DNA from: Saprospiraceae bacterium
GTDB lineage: Bacteria > Bacteroidota > Bacteroidia > Chitinophagales > Saprospiraceae
Assembly: GCA_020631135.1 (NCBI GenBank)
Contig: JAHDHU010000007.1
Span: forward strand, 1 to 63,396
Length of the DNA stretch: 63,396 nt
Direction of reading: 5' to 3'
Part shown: one piece after another, positions 7,868 to 18,500 of the stretch
How the letters are laid out: each line of letters starts with the position of its first letter
How positions within the stretch are numbered: the first letter of the stretch is position 1
Position numbers and translations under genes: made by a program
Notes under the pieces: generated by a model
Databases searched by the model: none
What the model was told of the DNA's origin: nothing
Seen by the model: the letters and a program-made list of their open reading frames with translations, nothing else

Positions 7868-10800
7868 ATGAGTCAGAGATTTTGGACCTTAATTTTCGCG
7901 TTTATATCTTTTACCACCTTATCTGCACAGACCGGTTGGGAAAGAATTTTTCCGGTTGATATGTCTATAGAACATTTGACTGTAGACGGTACACATTTCG
8001 AAGACGGTTACCTCAAGTTGACCTTGACTACAGAAAGGGATTCGGGTATTTATAAAAATGCGAATATTACCAAACACGACATTAAAGGAGATATCCTATG
8101 GTCGCGAAATCTAATTGTAGAAGACTCCTTAGAATTGATGAGAGAAGGAGATCTAATGGTTTTGCATGATGGAAATATTGCCGTCAATTTAGTAGGCATG
8201 AAAGATTCGTTAAATCATTTTGTGATCATGACGGATAATACAGGACAACTTTTATGGTCAAAGCGATACGCAATGTATCAGGATAGTACTGATTTTGATT
8301 TGGTTCGTCCGAGATTGGTCCAGAGTAAGGCAGACACCACCAAAATATTTATGGCTGGTATTGGCTTAAATGAAGGTAAAATGCAAATGTTTGTTTCGAG
8401 CATTGATGTGGCGGATGGAAATGTAGCATGGTCAAATTATATTGATAGTGAAAGTTCAGAATTGAGATTTGGTGCCATTGAAGCTTGTGCTCAGGGTGGA
8501 GCGATAATTTCTGGCATCGATCAGACATCTCAACAGTTTGTTGTTTCTAAAGTAACGGAATCAGGAGCTTTGGTTTTTAACCGAACGCTTACCACTACTA
8601 TAATGCCTACACCTACAGAGTCTAGCGCAAATAGTATAGTTCAACTTAGAGACTCTTCTTATGTGTTGGTTGGAAACTACAGAACCCAAAACGTAGAAGA
8701 CGATGGCTTCATCATTAAGATGGATACCTTCGCTAATATTGATTGGGCTAAAAGGGTAGACTTCGATTTTAGTTTTAATGATGTAGACTTATTGGATGTA
8801 ATTGAAAGTTCGGATGATCGGATTTTGATTTCAGCCAAACAAGTTGGTTTTCTTGATACAGCTGCCTTTGGTTTAAAGCTTGATTTAGATGGTAATGTTT
8901 TATGGCAATCGAAATTTAGAGAAACGGATGTAGAGGATATTCACTTAGGAGGATTAGGATTGGCCAATAACGGAGGTATGTCATATTTTTTAACTGGAGG
9001 AAACGAGGAAGAGCAATATATCGCTTACATGATTACCACAGATTCAATGGGTCGCACGATGTGTAATGATACCATCGATATGAATATAGTCTTTGATGTA
9101 GACTTCAGTTCTGATACTTTAGAACTGGTAAGTTCACCTTACTTACCCACCTACACAGAGTTTTGTTGCGATGATAGTTTCTTCATCGGTGATGATATGA
9201 ATAATACTCCTAATCGGATAAAAATCATAGATGATCATACCTACATCGCATCAGAAAATTTTAGCGCACCAAGTCAATTTGCCAACTTCACTAAAATTGA
9301 TGACAATAATGAAGTAGTCTGGACTTATCAGCTTGATTTTGAAAGCACAATTTTTGATTTCGAAAAAATAAATGATGATGAGTTTATGCTCATTGGCTGG
9401 ACCGAGCCTTCAACTGGCAACGATGATAATTCGTCTTTTATTATCAAGATTGATGATGATGGTAATTATATTGATGGTGGTATTGTAAACAATACAGGTA
9501 CCGAACGCATGATCAATATTTTTAGACATTCGAATCCAATCAATCCATTGTTTCCAATTTATATCACAGGTACAGAAAACTATACTAATAATCTGATGTC
9601 AATTGCTGATGAAAGTTTCATCATGAATATAGACGAAGATTACAACATCAATTGGTTCAACAGTTATGATGTAGATTCTGCTAACACAGAATTGAGATAT
9701 GCTACCCAATTAGATAATGGTAATATTTTAGCCTATGGATCAGGTGGCCCAAATGCCCATGCGCTAATTGCTGAAATTGATGGTCTAAATGGAAGTATTG
9801 TCAAATCAAAACAATCCACTGGTTCCAACTATTTTTTCGAAGCTGAGGTGTTAAACAATGGCAACATATTGGTTGCTGGAGGAAATCTCCCATCTGGATG
9901 GAATGCACATGTTTCAATTTTAGATCCGGACTTTAATTTTATCAATGGCTTAAGTTATGATGCTAGTGAAGCTAATTTATTTAGTGAATTAGAATTGGCA
10001 ACAGAGAGTTTGTTTTATACGACTGGATTACATTCGGACGGAAGTCCACTCCTCAACAGTTTCATTGTCACCAATGATAGCTTATTGGTGCCCGTAAATT
10101 CTCATCGAGTAAAACTTCCTTTAAACAATACATCATATCCGTTTTTCGATATCGTAAGTGATCAATTGGCTTACACCGCCGGTTGGGATGTAGGAAATGG
10201 AAATCGAGATTTAATGATTTATAATGGTCCGCTTGCTGAATCCTTGACTTGTTTTGAGGAGCTTTCACTTTCTCCGATTGCCAACCAAATCATTATGGAT
10301 ACTTTGGAGATAAATGTTCTGACCAACGCTTTAGATACTTTCGCATCCGCGAATGTCATGGCATTGGATTGGGAACAACAAGAATTTTGTACAGTCGTTG
10401 AGTTTGCAGAATGTTCGGATGCCGCTGTCGAATCTACAGGATTTGGCGATTATAGTGTTCCAGTTTTAATGTTAAACGTTAGACCTTTTTGTCCTAATGA
10501 GCCGTTGATCTGGACTTTCGATGCAGAGACACCAGGTGCGATAGGATATTTATGGATGAATGATGATGGTGATAACCTAGGGACGGCTGATACATTAACC
10601 GTTACCGAAACCGGCATGTATAATGTCATTGTAACGATGGGTTCGGATGTATGCTATACTTTGTGTGATACAGCTACCCTCGAGGTCTTTGAAGAGCCAG
10701 AGGTTTCAATTAGTGAATCATCACAAATTCTGTGTGAAACTGGACAAATAATACTTACAGCAATACCTAATGCCGAAGCAGGTCTCGATACGATTATTTG

Positions 10801-12139
10801 GTCAACAGGAGAAAGCACCCAATCCATCAATGTTGGATCTCCTGGGACGTATTCTGTAACGATCGTTGATGATTGTGGGATTGAGGCTACCGCTAGTATT
10901 CAGCCTAATTTTGATGTACTTACTCCTCCTGTGGCAAATATTGAAGCTGAGTGTGCCAATGGAATGATCCTTTTAACAGCTGTTTTAATTGACGGTACTA
11001 CCGACCCTCCTTTAATGGCTACAGCATTTAATTGGTCCACTGGGGAAAACACGGGGACAATATCAGTTCAAGATGATCAAGCTACTTACAGTGTAACCAT
11101 TACAGATCAATGTGGTTTGCAAGCTGAAACAAGCATTGTTCCAGTTCAGCCCAATCCCGAAGCGAATATTTTACAAGAAGATTTGACTTGTACTGATGGC
11201 ACTTTTAGATTGCAAGGAGAGCTTGTTGGTGGAGGTGATATTTTTGGTATTTCATGGTCTACGGGAGAATCTACAAATCCAATTACCATCACACAACCTG
11301 GTTTTTATACGGTTACGGTTACGGATGTCTGTGGTAAGCAGGCTGAAACAACTGAAGAAGTTATATTCCCTGTTCTTGTTGAAAGCATTGCTTTGTCTTC
11401 AGCATGTAGTCCAAACGGAGGTTATGATTTGACAGTGGCAGTAAATCCTGCCAATGCAACAAATGTTGAAATTAATTGGGTAAATGCTACGGGAAGTGGA
11501 TCTACTATCAATGTTCCAAACGGAGGTATGTATTCTGTAGATGTTATTGATGAGTGTGGAAATGTATTTACTGAGATTGTACAAACTGCTCCGTTGATAG
11601 ATGACTTAGGAGGGATTGTAATTAATTCTGCATGTGCTCAAGGAAATATTAATCTTACAGTAAATCCAGCTGATACTTTAGCTGTATTCCCAACCAATTA
11701 TACTTTTGAGTGGTCACCTGGAGGAGAGACAACCCAGACGATAAGTGTTCCAGTTGAGGATCAAACTTATACAGTGACGGTCATGGACGGTTGTGGAAAT
11801 CCAGAAACCCTTTCTTTTGATGTTTTAGAGGATATATGTGGAGGTATCGATTGGCCTAACGTATTTACACCAAATGAAAATGCGATGCAACTTGAAGTAA
11901 ATAGAGATTATGGACCTGTATACAGAGGAGGTGATTGGGAAGAAGTAATTTCTAACTATACCTTAGAAATTTATAATCGTTGGGGAGAGCGCGTATTTTT
12001 TACCGACGAATTTGATGAACATTGGGATGGAACTTACAAAGAAAAAGATCAACCTAATGATGTATACTTATGGATCGCTAAATATGAATTTTTAGGAAAT
12101 AGTCGAACTGACAAAGGTGATCTAACACTATTGAGATAA
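7868..12139 (+). CDS. Large secreted adhesin with Ig-like repeats and T9SS type B sorting domain
   Basis: 1,423 residues. A signal peptide (MSQRFWTLIFAFISF, cleavage near LSA/Q) is followed by about 830 residues with repeated propeller-like strands such as IIKMDTFANIDWAK, AFGLKLDLDGNVLW and FIIKIDDDGNYID. From about residue 880 to 1340 come six Ig-like repeats, each ending in a version of YSVTVTDxCG with WSTGEST before it. The C-terminus (about 1345-1423: NVFTPNEN, LEIYNRWGERVF, WDGTYKEKDQPNDVY, GDLTLLR) is the gliding-motility-associated/CHU_C type B sorting domain that directs T9SS export and surface attachment. Likely an adhesin or surface-layer protein; ligand unknown. A degenerate copy of the dispersed palindrome lies at 10342. 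Confidence 0.88.
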   Translation: MSQRFWTLIFAFISFTTLSAQTGWERIFPVDMSIEHLTVDGTHFEDGYLKLTLTTERDSGIYKNANITKHDIKGDILWSRNLIVEDSLELMREGDLMVLHDGNIAVNLVGMKDSLNHFVIMTDNTGQLLWSKRYAMYQDSTDFDLVRPRLVQSKADTTKIFMAGIGLNEGKMQMFVSSIDVADGNVAWSNYIDSESSELRFGAIEACAQGGAIISGIDQTSQQFVVSKVTESGALVFNRTLTTTIMPTPTESSANSIVQLRDSSYVLVGNYRTQNVEDDGFIIKMDTFANIDWAKRVDFDFSFNDVDLLDVIESSDDRILISAKQVGFLDTAAFGLKLDLDGNVLWQSKFRETDVEDIHLGGLGLANNGGMSYFLTGGNEEEQYIAYMITTDSMGRTMCNDTIDMNIVFDVDFSSDTLELVSSPYLPTYTEFCCDDSFFIGDDMNNTPNRIKIIDDHTYIASENFSAPSQFANFTKIDDNNEVVWTYQLDFESTIFDFEKINDDEFMLIGWTEPSTGNDDNSSFIIKIDDDGNYIDGGIVNNTGTERMINIFRHSNPINPLFPIYITGTENYTNNLMSIADESFIMNIDEDYNINWFNSYDVDSANTELRYATQLDNGNILAYGSGGPNAHALIAEIDGLNGSIVKSKQSTGSNYFFEAEVLNNGNILVAGGNLPSGWNAHVSILDPDFNFINGLSYDASEANLFSELELATESLFYTTGLHSDGSPLLNSFIVTNDSLLVPVNSHRVKLPLNNTSYPFFDIVSDQLAYTAGWDVGNGNRDLMIYNGPLAESLTCFEELSLSPIANQIIMDTLEINVLTNALDTFASANVMALDWEQQEFCTVVEFAECSDAAVESTGFGDYSVPVLMLNVRPFCPNEPLIWTFDAETPGAIGYLWMNDDGDNLGTADTLTVTETGMYNVIVTMGSDVCYTLCDTATLEVFEEPEVSISESSQILCETGQIILTAIPNAEAGLDTIIWSTGESTQSINVGSPGTYSVTIVDDCGIEATASIQPNFDVLTPPVANIEAECANGMILLTAVLIDGTTDPPLMATAFNWSTGENTGTISVQDDQATYSVTITDQCGLQAETSIVPVQPNPEANILQEDLTCTDGTFRLQGELVGGGDIFGISWSTGESTNPITITQPGFYTVTVTDVCGKQAETTEEVIFPVLVESIALSSACSPNGGYDLTVAVNPANATNVEINWVNATGSGSTINVPNGGMYSVDVIDECGNVFTEIVQTAPLIDDLGGIVINSACAQGNINLTVNPADTLAVFPTNYTFEWSPGGETTQTISVPVEDQTYTVTVMDGCGNPETLSFDVLEDICGGIDWPNVFTPNENAMQLEVNRDYGPVYRGGDWEEVISNYTLEIYNRWGERVFFTDEFDEHWDGTYKEKDQPNDVYLWIAKYEFLGNSRTDKGDLTLLR
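10342..10355. repeat. Degenerate copy of the dispersed palindrome (coding)
   Basis: CGCATCCGCGAATG: one substitution in the left arm and the last two bases lost. It is read in the same frame as the perfect coding copies, Ala-Ser-Ala-Asn instead of Ala-Phe-Ala-Asn, inside the adhesin. Confidence 0.5.
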
Positions 12140-12190
12140 ACGAGATGCTTTGATCATGGGTTGTCGACTCGTGAATCTGGTATTTGAGAA

Positions 12191-12222
12191 AATAACCCTC
12201 GACCGTCGCGTCGGGGGTTATT
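12191..12222. terminator. Bidirectional terminator between convergent genes
   Basis: Stem arms 12191-12203 (AATAACCCTCGAC) and 12210-12222 (GTCGGGGGTTATT), one G-T pair, six-base loop. It follows the adhesin gene by about 50 bp and overlaps the stop codon (12218-12220) of the convergent YdeI-like gene, so one hairpin can serve both strands. U-runs on both sides are short. Confidence 0.75.
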
Positions 12223-12823
12223 TATATTTATCATTTAAACCAACTCCAAGCATAATCATTGGAATTATCTTTTCCAATCTTTTCAATTTAGTTTGTTCTC
12301 TTTTTGCCTCAATAATATAATTGCAATATTCTCTCTGTTTGTAATTGCTTAAAGCTTCGAATTGAGACTTAAAATTTTTGTTTTTCTTAAGTTCGGTCAT
12401 TAGTAAATCAGGAATAATTAATTCTTTTTTACGCCTATCTATTTTTATTTCTTTTCCGTCTTTCTGATTTTGTATTGCTTCTTCGCAATATTGTATTATC
12501 GCACTTTTGTATTTTACGATTTCTTCGATAGAACTAAATCGCCATTGCCGCATGGCTTTAGTGACACCTTCTTGTGCATTTACCAATACTCCTAAAGGAT
12601 CGCTCAAAAACACACCCTGATAAAACCATATTCCTACATATTTTTTAAAAGAACCCAAACCCAATACATTCTTATTATTGAGACAATAAACAGGAAAGAA
12701 CCATTTTATGTGTTCGTCCAATTCCGTTTCTTGAATGAGTTGCCGTAAGAATTCGAGTTCTTTCTTATGATCATCATGATGATGAATAAATTCTTCAACG
12801 GTTTTGACTTTTATGATTTCCAC
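12218..12823 (-). CDS. YdeI/OmpD-associated family protein (DUF1801 fold plus helical tail)
   Basis: 201 residues. The N-terminal half (residues 1-120) is DUF1801-like: KKELEFLRQLIQETELDEHIKWFFPVYCL, then LGLGSFKKYVGIWFYQGVFLSDP. The C-terminal half matches the YdeI/OmpD-associated signature: LIIPDLLMTELKKNKNFKSQFEALSNYKQREYCNYI, then EAKREQTKLKRLEKIIPMI. E. coli relatives were linked to antimicrobial-peptide tolerance, but the biochemical role is not known. It stands alone and is convergent with the adhesin gene; its stop codon lies inside the terminator stem. Confidence 0.83.
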   Translation of the reverse strand: MEIIKVKTVEEFIHHHDDHKKELEFLRQLIQETELDEHIKWFFPVYCLNNKNVLGLGSFKKYVGIWFYQGVFLSDPLGVLVNAQEGVTKAMRQWRFSSIEEIVKYKSAIIQYCEEAIQNQKDGKEIKIDRRKKELIIPDLLMTELKKNKNFKSQFEALSNYKQREYCNYIIEAKREQTKLKRLEKIIPMIMLGVGLNDKYK

Positions 12824-12880
12824 AATTAAGAATATAGAGATAAATGTAGTAGTTTGACAAAAAATAATTAAATCAGCTTT

Positions 12881-14257
12881 TTGAAGACCATTCTCAAACG
12901 AGTAAAAAACGTTTTATCAATAGATTCACCAAGGTTGATTCCTGCTTGGTTTTTTATTATTTGTTTTTCATTGAGTCTGGGTCTTGGATTGTTTAAAGGA
13001 GATTTTAGATGGGATGAAGGAGGTTATTATGCTTACCTCCCGGCTGCAATAATTTATCAAGACTTTTCATTCGATTTTTCTGAGGAGGCGAGTAGATATC
13101 CTTCTTCAGAATATATCTCAAGACATTCCAAAATAAATAAATATGGCTTAGGAGTAGCAATCTTGCAAAGTCCTTGGTTCGTTCTAGCTTCGGTCCACAC
13201 TTTGGTCAAAGGAGATAAGCTAACAGGGTATGGTAGGACTTTCAAAAAGTATATGGGATTAGGTTCGCTCTTTTATGCGAGTTTAGGATTGTATTTTTTA
13301 GGACTTGTACTGCGCAATGATTTTTCACCACAAGTGACAAATTATACGTTGGCATCCATTGGGTTAGCCACAAATGTTTTTTATTATACGGTGATTGATA
13401 ATTTATTATCTCACATTTTTTCTTTTTTCTTGTTTTCCTTGGCCATGTATTTGGGAGTTTTATGGAAAAGAAATTTTGGAAAAAAATATTTCTTATTACT
13501 GTGTTTGGTCATTGGTTTAATTAGTGCGGTGAGGTTGACCAATATAATTTTTGCATTGGTCCCGTTTCTTTGGGGCGTTAAAAATTTCAGAGATTTTCGG
13601 CAATTGGTGGTTCAAATATTTTCATCCATACCTCATTTACTTTTAGGTATAGTCTTTTTTTTAGGTCCTATGTTACCGCAATTTATATATGTCTATAGTC
13701 AACTTGGGTCGATTATGAGCCCATATGGAGCTGAGCCTTTTTTCTGGCAAGACCCTTTGATGGGTAAAGTATTATGGAGTTATCGTGCTGGTTGGTTGGT
13801 TTGGTCCCCAATCATGCTTTTTGCTTTTATCGGCTGGGTATGGTCCAGAAAGCACCATGGTTTTTTAGGCATTACTCTTTTTATGATTATTAATCTTTAC
13901 GTCATTTCCAGTTGGTGGTGTTGGTGGTATGGAGGTGGATTTGGAATGAGGGCACTTGTTGAATCTTCCGCACCCATGAGCATTGGATTGGCTTTGTTTT
14001 TTCAACATGCGTTGAATGGAAATTTTAAATGGTTTAGGTGGATAATCTATTTTTTAGTGACATTAAATTTGTTTCAATCAGATCAATATCGAAAGGGTAT
14101 TATACATTTTGATGCCATGACAAAGAAGGCATATTGGACTGTTTTTGGTAGGACTGCACCTTTGACTAAAGAGCGCGAAGCTAAAAGAAATCGCGAACTA
14201 CACATTACCAATGCAAAAAAAACAATGACAGATCGCGCTTACAGAAAGAGCCTATAG
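12881..14257 (+). CDS. Multi-pass membrane protein, GT-C glycosyltransferase-like
   Basis: 458 residues with about ten hydrophobic helices. The first luminal loop carries FRWDEGGYYAYLPAAI, whose Asp-Glu resembles the DE/DD motif in loop 1 of GT-C (PMT/ArnT-like) glycosyltransferases that use polyprenyl-phosphate sugars. Aromatic-rich later loops (SSWWCWWYGGGFGMR) also fit. The only usable start is TTG at 12881, because an in-frame TAA lies four codons upstream. The sugar donor and acceptor are unknown, and a family outside GT-C is possible. Confidence 0.7.
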   Translation: MKTILKRVKNVLSIDSPRLIPAWFFIICFSLSLGLGLFKGDFRWDEGGYYAYLPAAIIYQDFSFDFSEEASRYPSSEYISRHSKINKYGLGVAILQSPWFVLASVHTLVKGDKLTGYGRTFKKYMGLGSLFYASLGLYFLGLVLRNDFSPQVTNYTLASIGLATNVFYYTVIDNLLSHIFSFFLFSLAMYLGVLWKRNFGKKYFLLLCLVIGLISAVRLTNIIFALVPFLWGVKNFRDFRQLVVQIFSSIPHLLLGIVFFLGPMLPQFIYVYSQLGSIMSPYGAEPFFWQDPLMGKVLWSYRAGWLVWSPIMLFAFIGWVWSRKHHGFLGITLFMIINLYVISSWWCWWYGGGFGMRALVESSAPMSIGLALFFQHALNGNFKWFRWIIYFLVTLNLFQSDQYRKGIIHFDAMTKKAYWTVFGRTAPLTKEREAKRNRELHITNAKKTMTDRAYRKSL

Positions 14258-14342
14258 GATTTTAAATTCGGGTCATTAAAATCTTAAATTGTTAGATACT
14301 GACTTATGCGGAACAATCTGTTCTTTAAAATCTACTAAACAC

Positions 14343-14350
14343 TATCTTTA
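14343..14350 (+). promoter_or_regulatory. Possible Bacteroidota -7 box (TATCTTTA)
   Basis: Matches TAnnTTTG at seven of eight positions, immediately before the PLP-enzyme start at 14355. With this spacing the mRNA leader would be almost absent for ATG 14355, or about 15 nt shorter than normal for ATG 14370. No clear -33 TTTG is visible. Confidence 0.3.
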
Positions 14351-14354
14351 CATA

Positions 14355-15509
14355 ATGAAGAAAAGATCAATGAAATTTGGTACAAAAGCCATTCATGCTG
14401 GAGTTCATCCAGACCCAAGTTCAGGAGCAGTGATGACTCCTATCTTTCAAACATCTACCTATGTTCAAGATGCGCCTGGTAAGCATAAAGGCTTCGAATA
14501 TGCAAGAACACAAAATCCTACCCGGAATGTTCTACAAGAAAATTTGGCCGCGTTAGAAAACGGAAAGCATGGGATTTGTTTTGGAAGTGGCTTGGCAGCT
14601 TTGGACGCGATTCTAAAATTATTGTCGCCAGGAGATGAGGTCATTTCGACCAATGATTTATATGGTGGTTCTTATCGTTTGATGACCAAGGTGTTCGGTA
14701 AATATGGTATAAAGTTCCATTACGTTGGGATGAATGATACCAAGGAATTGACAACATTGATCAATGAAAACACGAAAATGATCTGGATTGAAACACCAAC
14801 CAATCCAATGTTAAACATCATTGATATTAAGGCTGTCGTAAAACAAGCTAAAAGAAAGGATATTTTGGTTTGTGTAGACAATACTTTTGCTTCTCCTTAT
14901 TTGCAAACTCCCTTGGATCTAGGAGCGGATATCGTTTTGCATTCTGCAACTAAATATTTAGGAGGGCACTCTGATGTTGTCCATGGTGCTGTCATTGTGA
15001 AGGATGATAAATTGGCAGAACAACTATATTTTATTCAAAATGCCGTGGGTGCAGTACCTGGACCTCAAGATTGCTTTTTGGTTTTAAGAGGGATCAAGAC
15101 TTTGCATCTAAGGGTTCAAAGGGCTTGTGAAAATGCAAGGGAGATAGCGAATTTTTTAAGGCGTCACAAAAAAGTATCAAAGGTATATTATCCAGGTTTT
15201 GCTTCTCATCCCAATCACAAAGTTGCTAAAGCCCAGATGCGCGACTTTGGCGGAATGGTATCTTTTGATCTAAAGGCCAATACCAAAGCTTCGGCAAATC
15301 AAATATTACGGAGAACTGAATTATTTGCCTTGGCGGAATCTCTTGGTGGAGTTGAGTCTTTAATAGGCCATCCAGCAAGCATGACTCATGCTTCTATTCC
15401 TAAGAAAGACAGATTGAAGGTTGGTCTCACGGACTCATTGATACGTTTGAGTGTTGGTATTGAAGACGTTGGTGACCTGAAAAAGGATTTATCAGAAGCT
15501 TTGAAGTAA
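14355..15509 (+). CDS. Cystathionine gamma-synthase / gamma-lyase family PLP enzyme
   Basis: 384 residues from ATG 14355 (MKKRSMKFGTKAIHAG; a second ATG at 14370 is also possible). Cys/Met-metabolism PLP-enzyme motifs: SSGAVMTPIFQTSTYVQ, YARTQNPTRNVLQENLAALE, GDEVISTNDLYGGSYRL, WIETPTNPMLNIID, and the PLP-lysine site HSATKYLGGHSDVVHGAV. The C-terminal AESLGGVESLIGHPASMTHASIP is typical of the gamma-synthase/gamma-lyase branch. It converts between cystathionine, homocysteine/homoserine esters and cysteine; synthase and lyase cannot be told apart by eye. A TATCTTTA box lies 5 bp before the start. Confidence 0.9.
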   Translation: MKKRSMKFGTKAIHAGVHPDPSSGAVMTPIFQTSTYVQDAPGKHKGFEYARTQNPTRNVLQENLAALENGKHGICFGSGLAALDAILKLLSPGDEVISTNDLYGGSYRLMTKVFGKYGIKFHYVGMNDTKELTTLINENTKMIWIETPTNPMLNIIDIKAVVKQAKRKDILVCVDNTFASPYLQTPLDLGADIVLHSATKYLGGHSDVVHGAVIVKDDKLAEQLYFIQNAVGAVPGPQDCFLVLRGIKTLHLRVQRACENAREIANFLRRHKKVSKVYYPGFASHPNHKVAKAQMRDFGGMVSFDLKANTKASANQILRRTELFALAESLGGVESLIGHPASMTHASIPKKDRLKVGLTDSLIRLSVGIEDVGDLKKDLSEALK

Positions 15510-15584
15510 ACTATCCTTTAGTCCTTGTAAAATTGATAGGGATTCTACGTGATTTATGCTATTTTGGAAAACAAATATTCCAAA

Positions 15585-18500
15585 ATGAGATTTTTTAAAT
15601 TGTTCGATTATGGCTGCCTAGTTGTTGCTTTATTTTTTTCTATTAATACATCAGCTCAATTCAATTCGAATACGTATGAGATATATTTGAAAAGTCGAAC
15701 TATCAATGAATTTGAATATAACAATACAAAATTCGAGAATTTTACGAGTGAGGAGTTAGTAGAAGGAAGATATTATCGCATTTTGCAATTTTCCTCCATT
15801 CCAAATAGAAATACTAAGTCTCTATTAAAGTTGAATGGAATCAATTTGCTTGAGTATATCCCAAATAAATCTTATTTAGGGAGTATCGATAAAAATCTAG
15901 ATCTATCTAACTTAAAAGAATTTGGTGTTAGATCAGCTTTGAAAATTCGGAAAGAATGGAAACAAGATGATCACGTAAAAATTAGAGATTTTGAAGATTG
16001 GGCGCAAACAGCTAGTCATTATAAACTTGTTGTACATTATTTCAATGATATTGACTTTAAATACATTAAACAAGAGTTTGAAAATTTAGGGATTCGAATC
16101 CTAAAAAATCCAGACTATTTAAATCTAGTCACCGTAGAAGTTCCTAAAAATGTTTTGTCACAATTATTAGACTCACCATTTGTTTTATTTGTGTGCTCAA
16201 TTGTAGGGCCGGGTGTTCCGGATGATGATTTAGGAAGGTCTTTACATAGAAATTCGACAATTGATTCCGAATACCCAATGGGTAGAAAATATGACGGGAG
16301 TGGTGTGAATATCTTAGTAAGAGATGATGGACAAGTGGGGCCCCATATAGATTTCAAAGGAAGGTTAAGTCAAGAATTTGCTAGTACTCTTTCTGGTACT
16401 CATGCTGATGGTGTTGCTGGTATGGCTGTTGGTGCTGGCAATTTGGATCCAACGATGAAAGGTGCTGCCAAAGGAGCCTTCATTTTTGTAAAAGATTATA
16501 TTGCAGATTTCTTAGATGAAACAATGTCTCTATTCAACGAAGAGAATGTGTTAATAACCAACTCATCTTATTCAAACGGGTGCAATGGAGGTTATACAAG
16601 TATTGCTCAAACAGTTGATGCTCAAATAAATCAAAATCCTACTTTATTACATGTTTTTTCGGCTGGAAATTCGAATAATATGGAGTGTGGTTATGGAGCT
16701 GGTGATCAATGGGGAAATATTACAGGTGGCCATAAGCAAGGTAAAAATGTTTTAACTACTGCCAATTTATTTTCTAATGTTGAATTGGTAGAATCCAGTA
16801 GCAGAGGTCCAGCACATGATGGGCGTATAAAACCCGATATCTCTGCGCATGGACAAAACCAGATTGGACCATTTCCAAACAATAATTATACTCAATTTGG
16901 TGGTACGAGTGCTGCTGCTCCATGTGTAATGGGTACAAGTGCTCAATTATATCAGGCTTATAAAGAAATTTATGGTCAAGAACCTGAATCTGCATTGATA
17001 AAAGCGACACTATTAAATACAGCTAATGATATTCAAAATGAGGGACCAGATTTTAAAACAGGTTGGGGGCACCTCAATGCATACCGCGCAATCTTGACTT
17101 TGGAAAATGAGCAATTCTGGAATGCTGAAATCGAGCATGGTCAAATAGAAAGTCATTCGATTACAATTCCAGAAAACACAAAGCAGGTTCGAATAATGGT
17201 TTATTGGAACGATGTTCCAGCCTCCATTCTAGCTAACAAAGCATTGGTAAATGATTTGAATATGGAAGTCATATCGGGCGAAGGAAGTTTACACATGCCT
17301 TGGGTATTAAATGCTATTCCACATCCAGATTCTTTGGATTTGCCTGCAATTAGAGGTATCGACAACCTCAATAATATGGAGCAGGTCTTAATTCATAATC
17401 CAACGTCAGGTGAATATCAAATAAATGTGAATGGATTTCAGATACCCTTTGAACCTGTAAAGTATTACATAGTTTATGATATCGTAGGTAATGATGATAT
17501 TACGGTAGTATATCCTTTTGGAGGAGAATCATTAGTTCCTGATGAAAATGTAAGAATTCATTGGGATGCATTTTCAAATGAAGATATTTTCACTCTAGAA
17601 TACTCTCTTAACGATGGACAAGAATGGAATTTAATTGGTCAAACTTCAGGATTTCAAAGATCGTATAATTGGAAAGTTCCGAATGAGTTTAGTGGAAAGG
17701 GGTTAGTTCGTGTATCTCGAAATGGAATTTTCGATACAAATGATTTTCATTTTTCAATATTTGGAATTCCTACGGGTCTTCATGTAAGTCAAATTTGTCC
17801 TGAGTACTTTAGATTAAATTGGAATAGTATGAACGGAGCTGACTCGTATGTTCCGTATTTATTAGGGGAGCGCTTTATGGAATCAAAAGGAATTTCACAA
17901 GATACTTTTATGGATATTTATGTCAGTAATCCGCTATCCAAACATTGGGTTGCCATTAGTGCATTAGGAGAAGATGATAAAATTGGGAGACGATCAATCG
18001 CGGTGGAATTGGATCTAAAAGAATTCAATTGTTTAAGGAATAATGATTTAGGAATTGTCCGAATCGAAGCTCCAAAACATGAAACCTATTACAATTGTGA
18101 AAATCAAGAAATGGAAATCTCTATCCTCATTCAGAATAATAGTGCAGATCCTATTGGAGATTTTGAGGTTAGTTATCAAATTGATAATAATGCCATAGTC
18201 AGCGAAAATGTTTCCAATGTATTAGCTCCATTTGAGCAAATGGTATATACTTTTACCACAACCCAAACTGGGTTAATGACCGGTATTGATTACCTGCTAA
18301 AGACATCCATTAGTTCTGAATTAGATACATCTGATTATAACGATTCCTATGAAAGAGAATTCGAAATTTGGAATGAGCAAATAGCTGGAGAAGAAGGACT
18401 TAGTGAATCTTTTGAGAGTCTCAATTGGCCTCCCGAAGATTGGGTCTTGTCAGTAGATTCAATGAATGCATCTTGGAATAGAATTGAAGAAATAACTCAA

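Noticed and set aside
14258-14354. Weak inverted repeat GATTTTAA/TTAAAATC after the GT-C-like gene
   Set aside because: All A/T except one base pair, no U-run; not convincing as a terminator.
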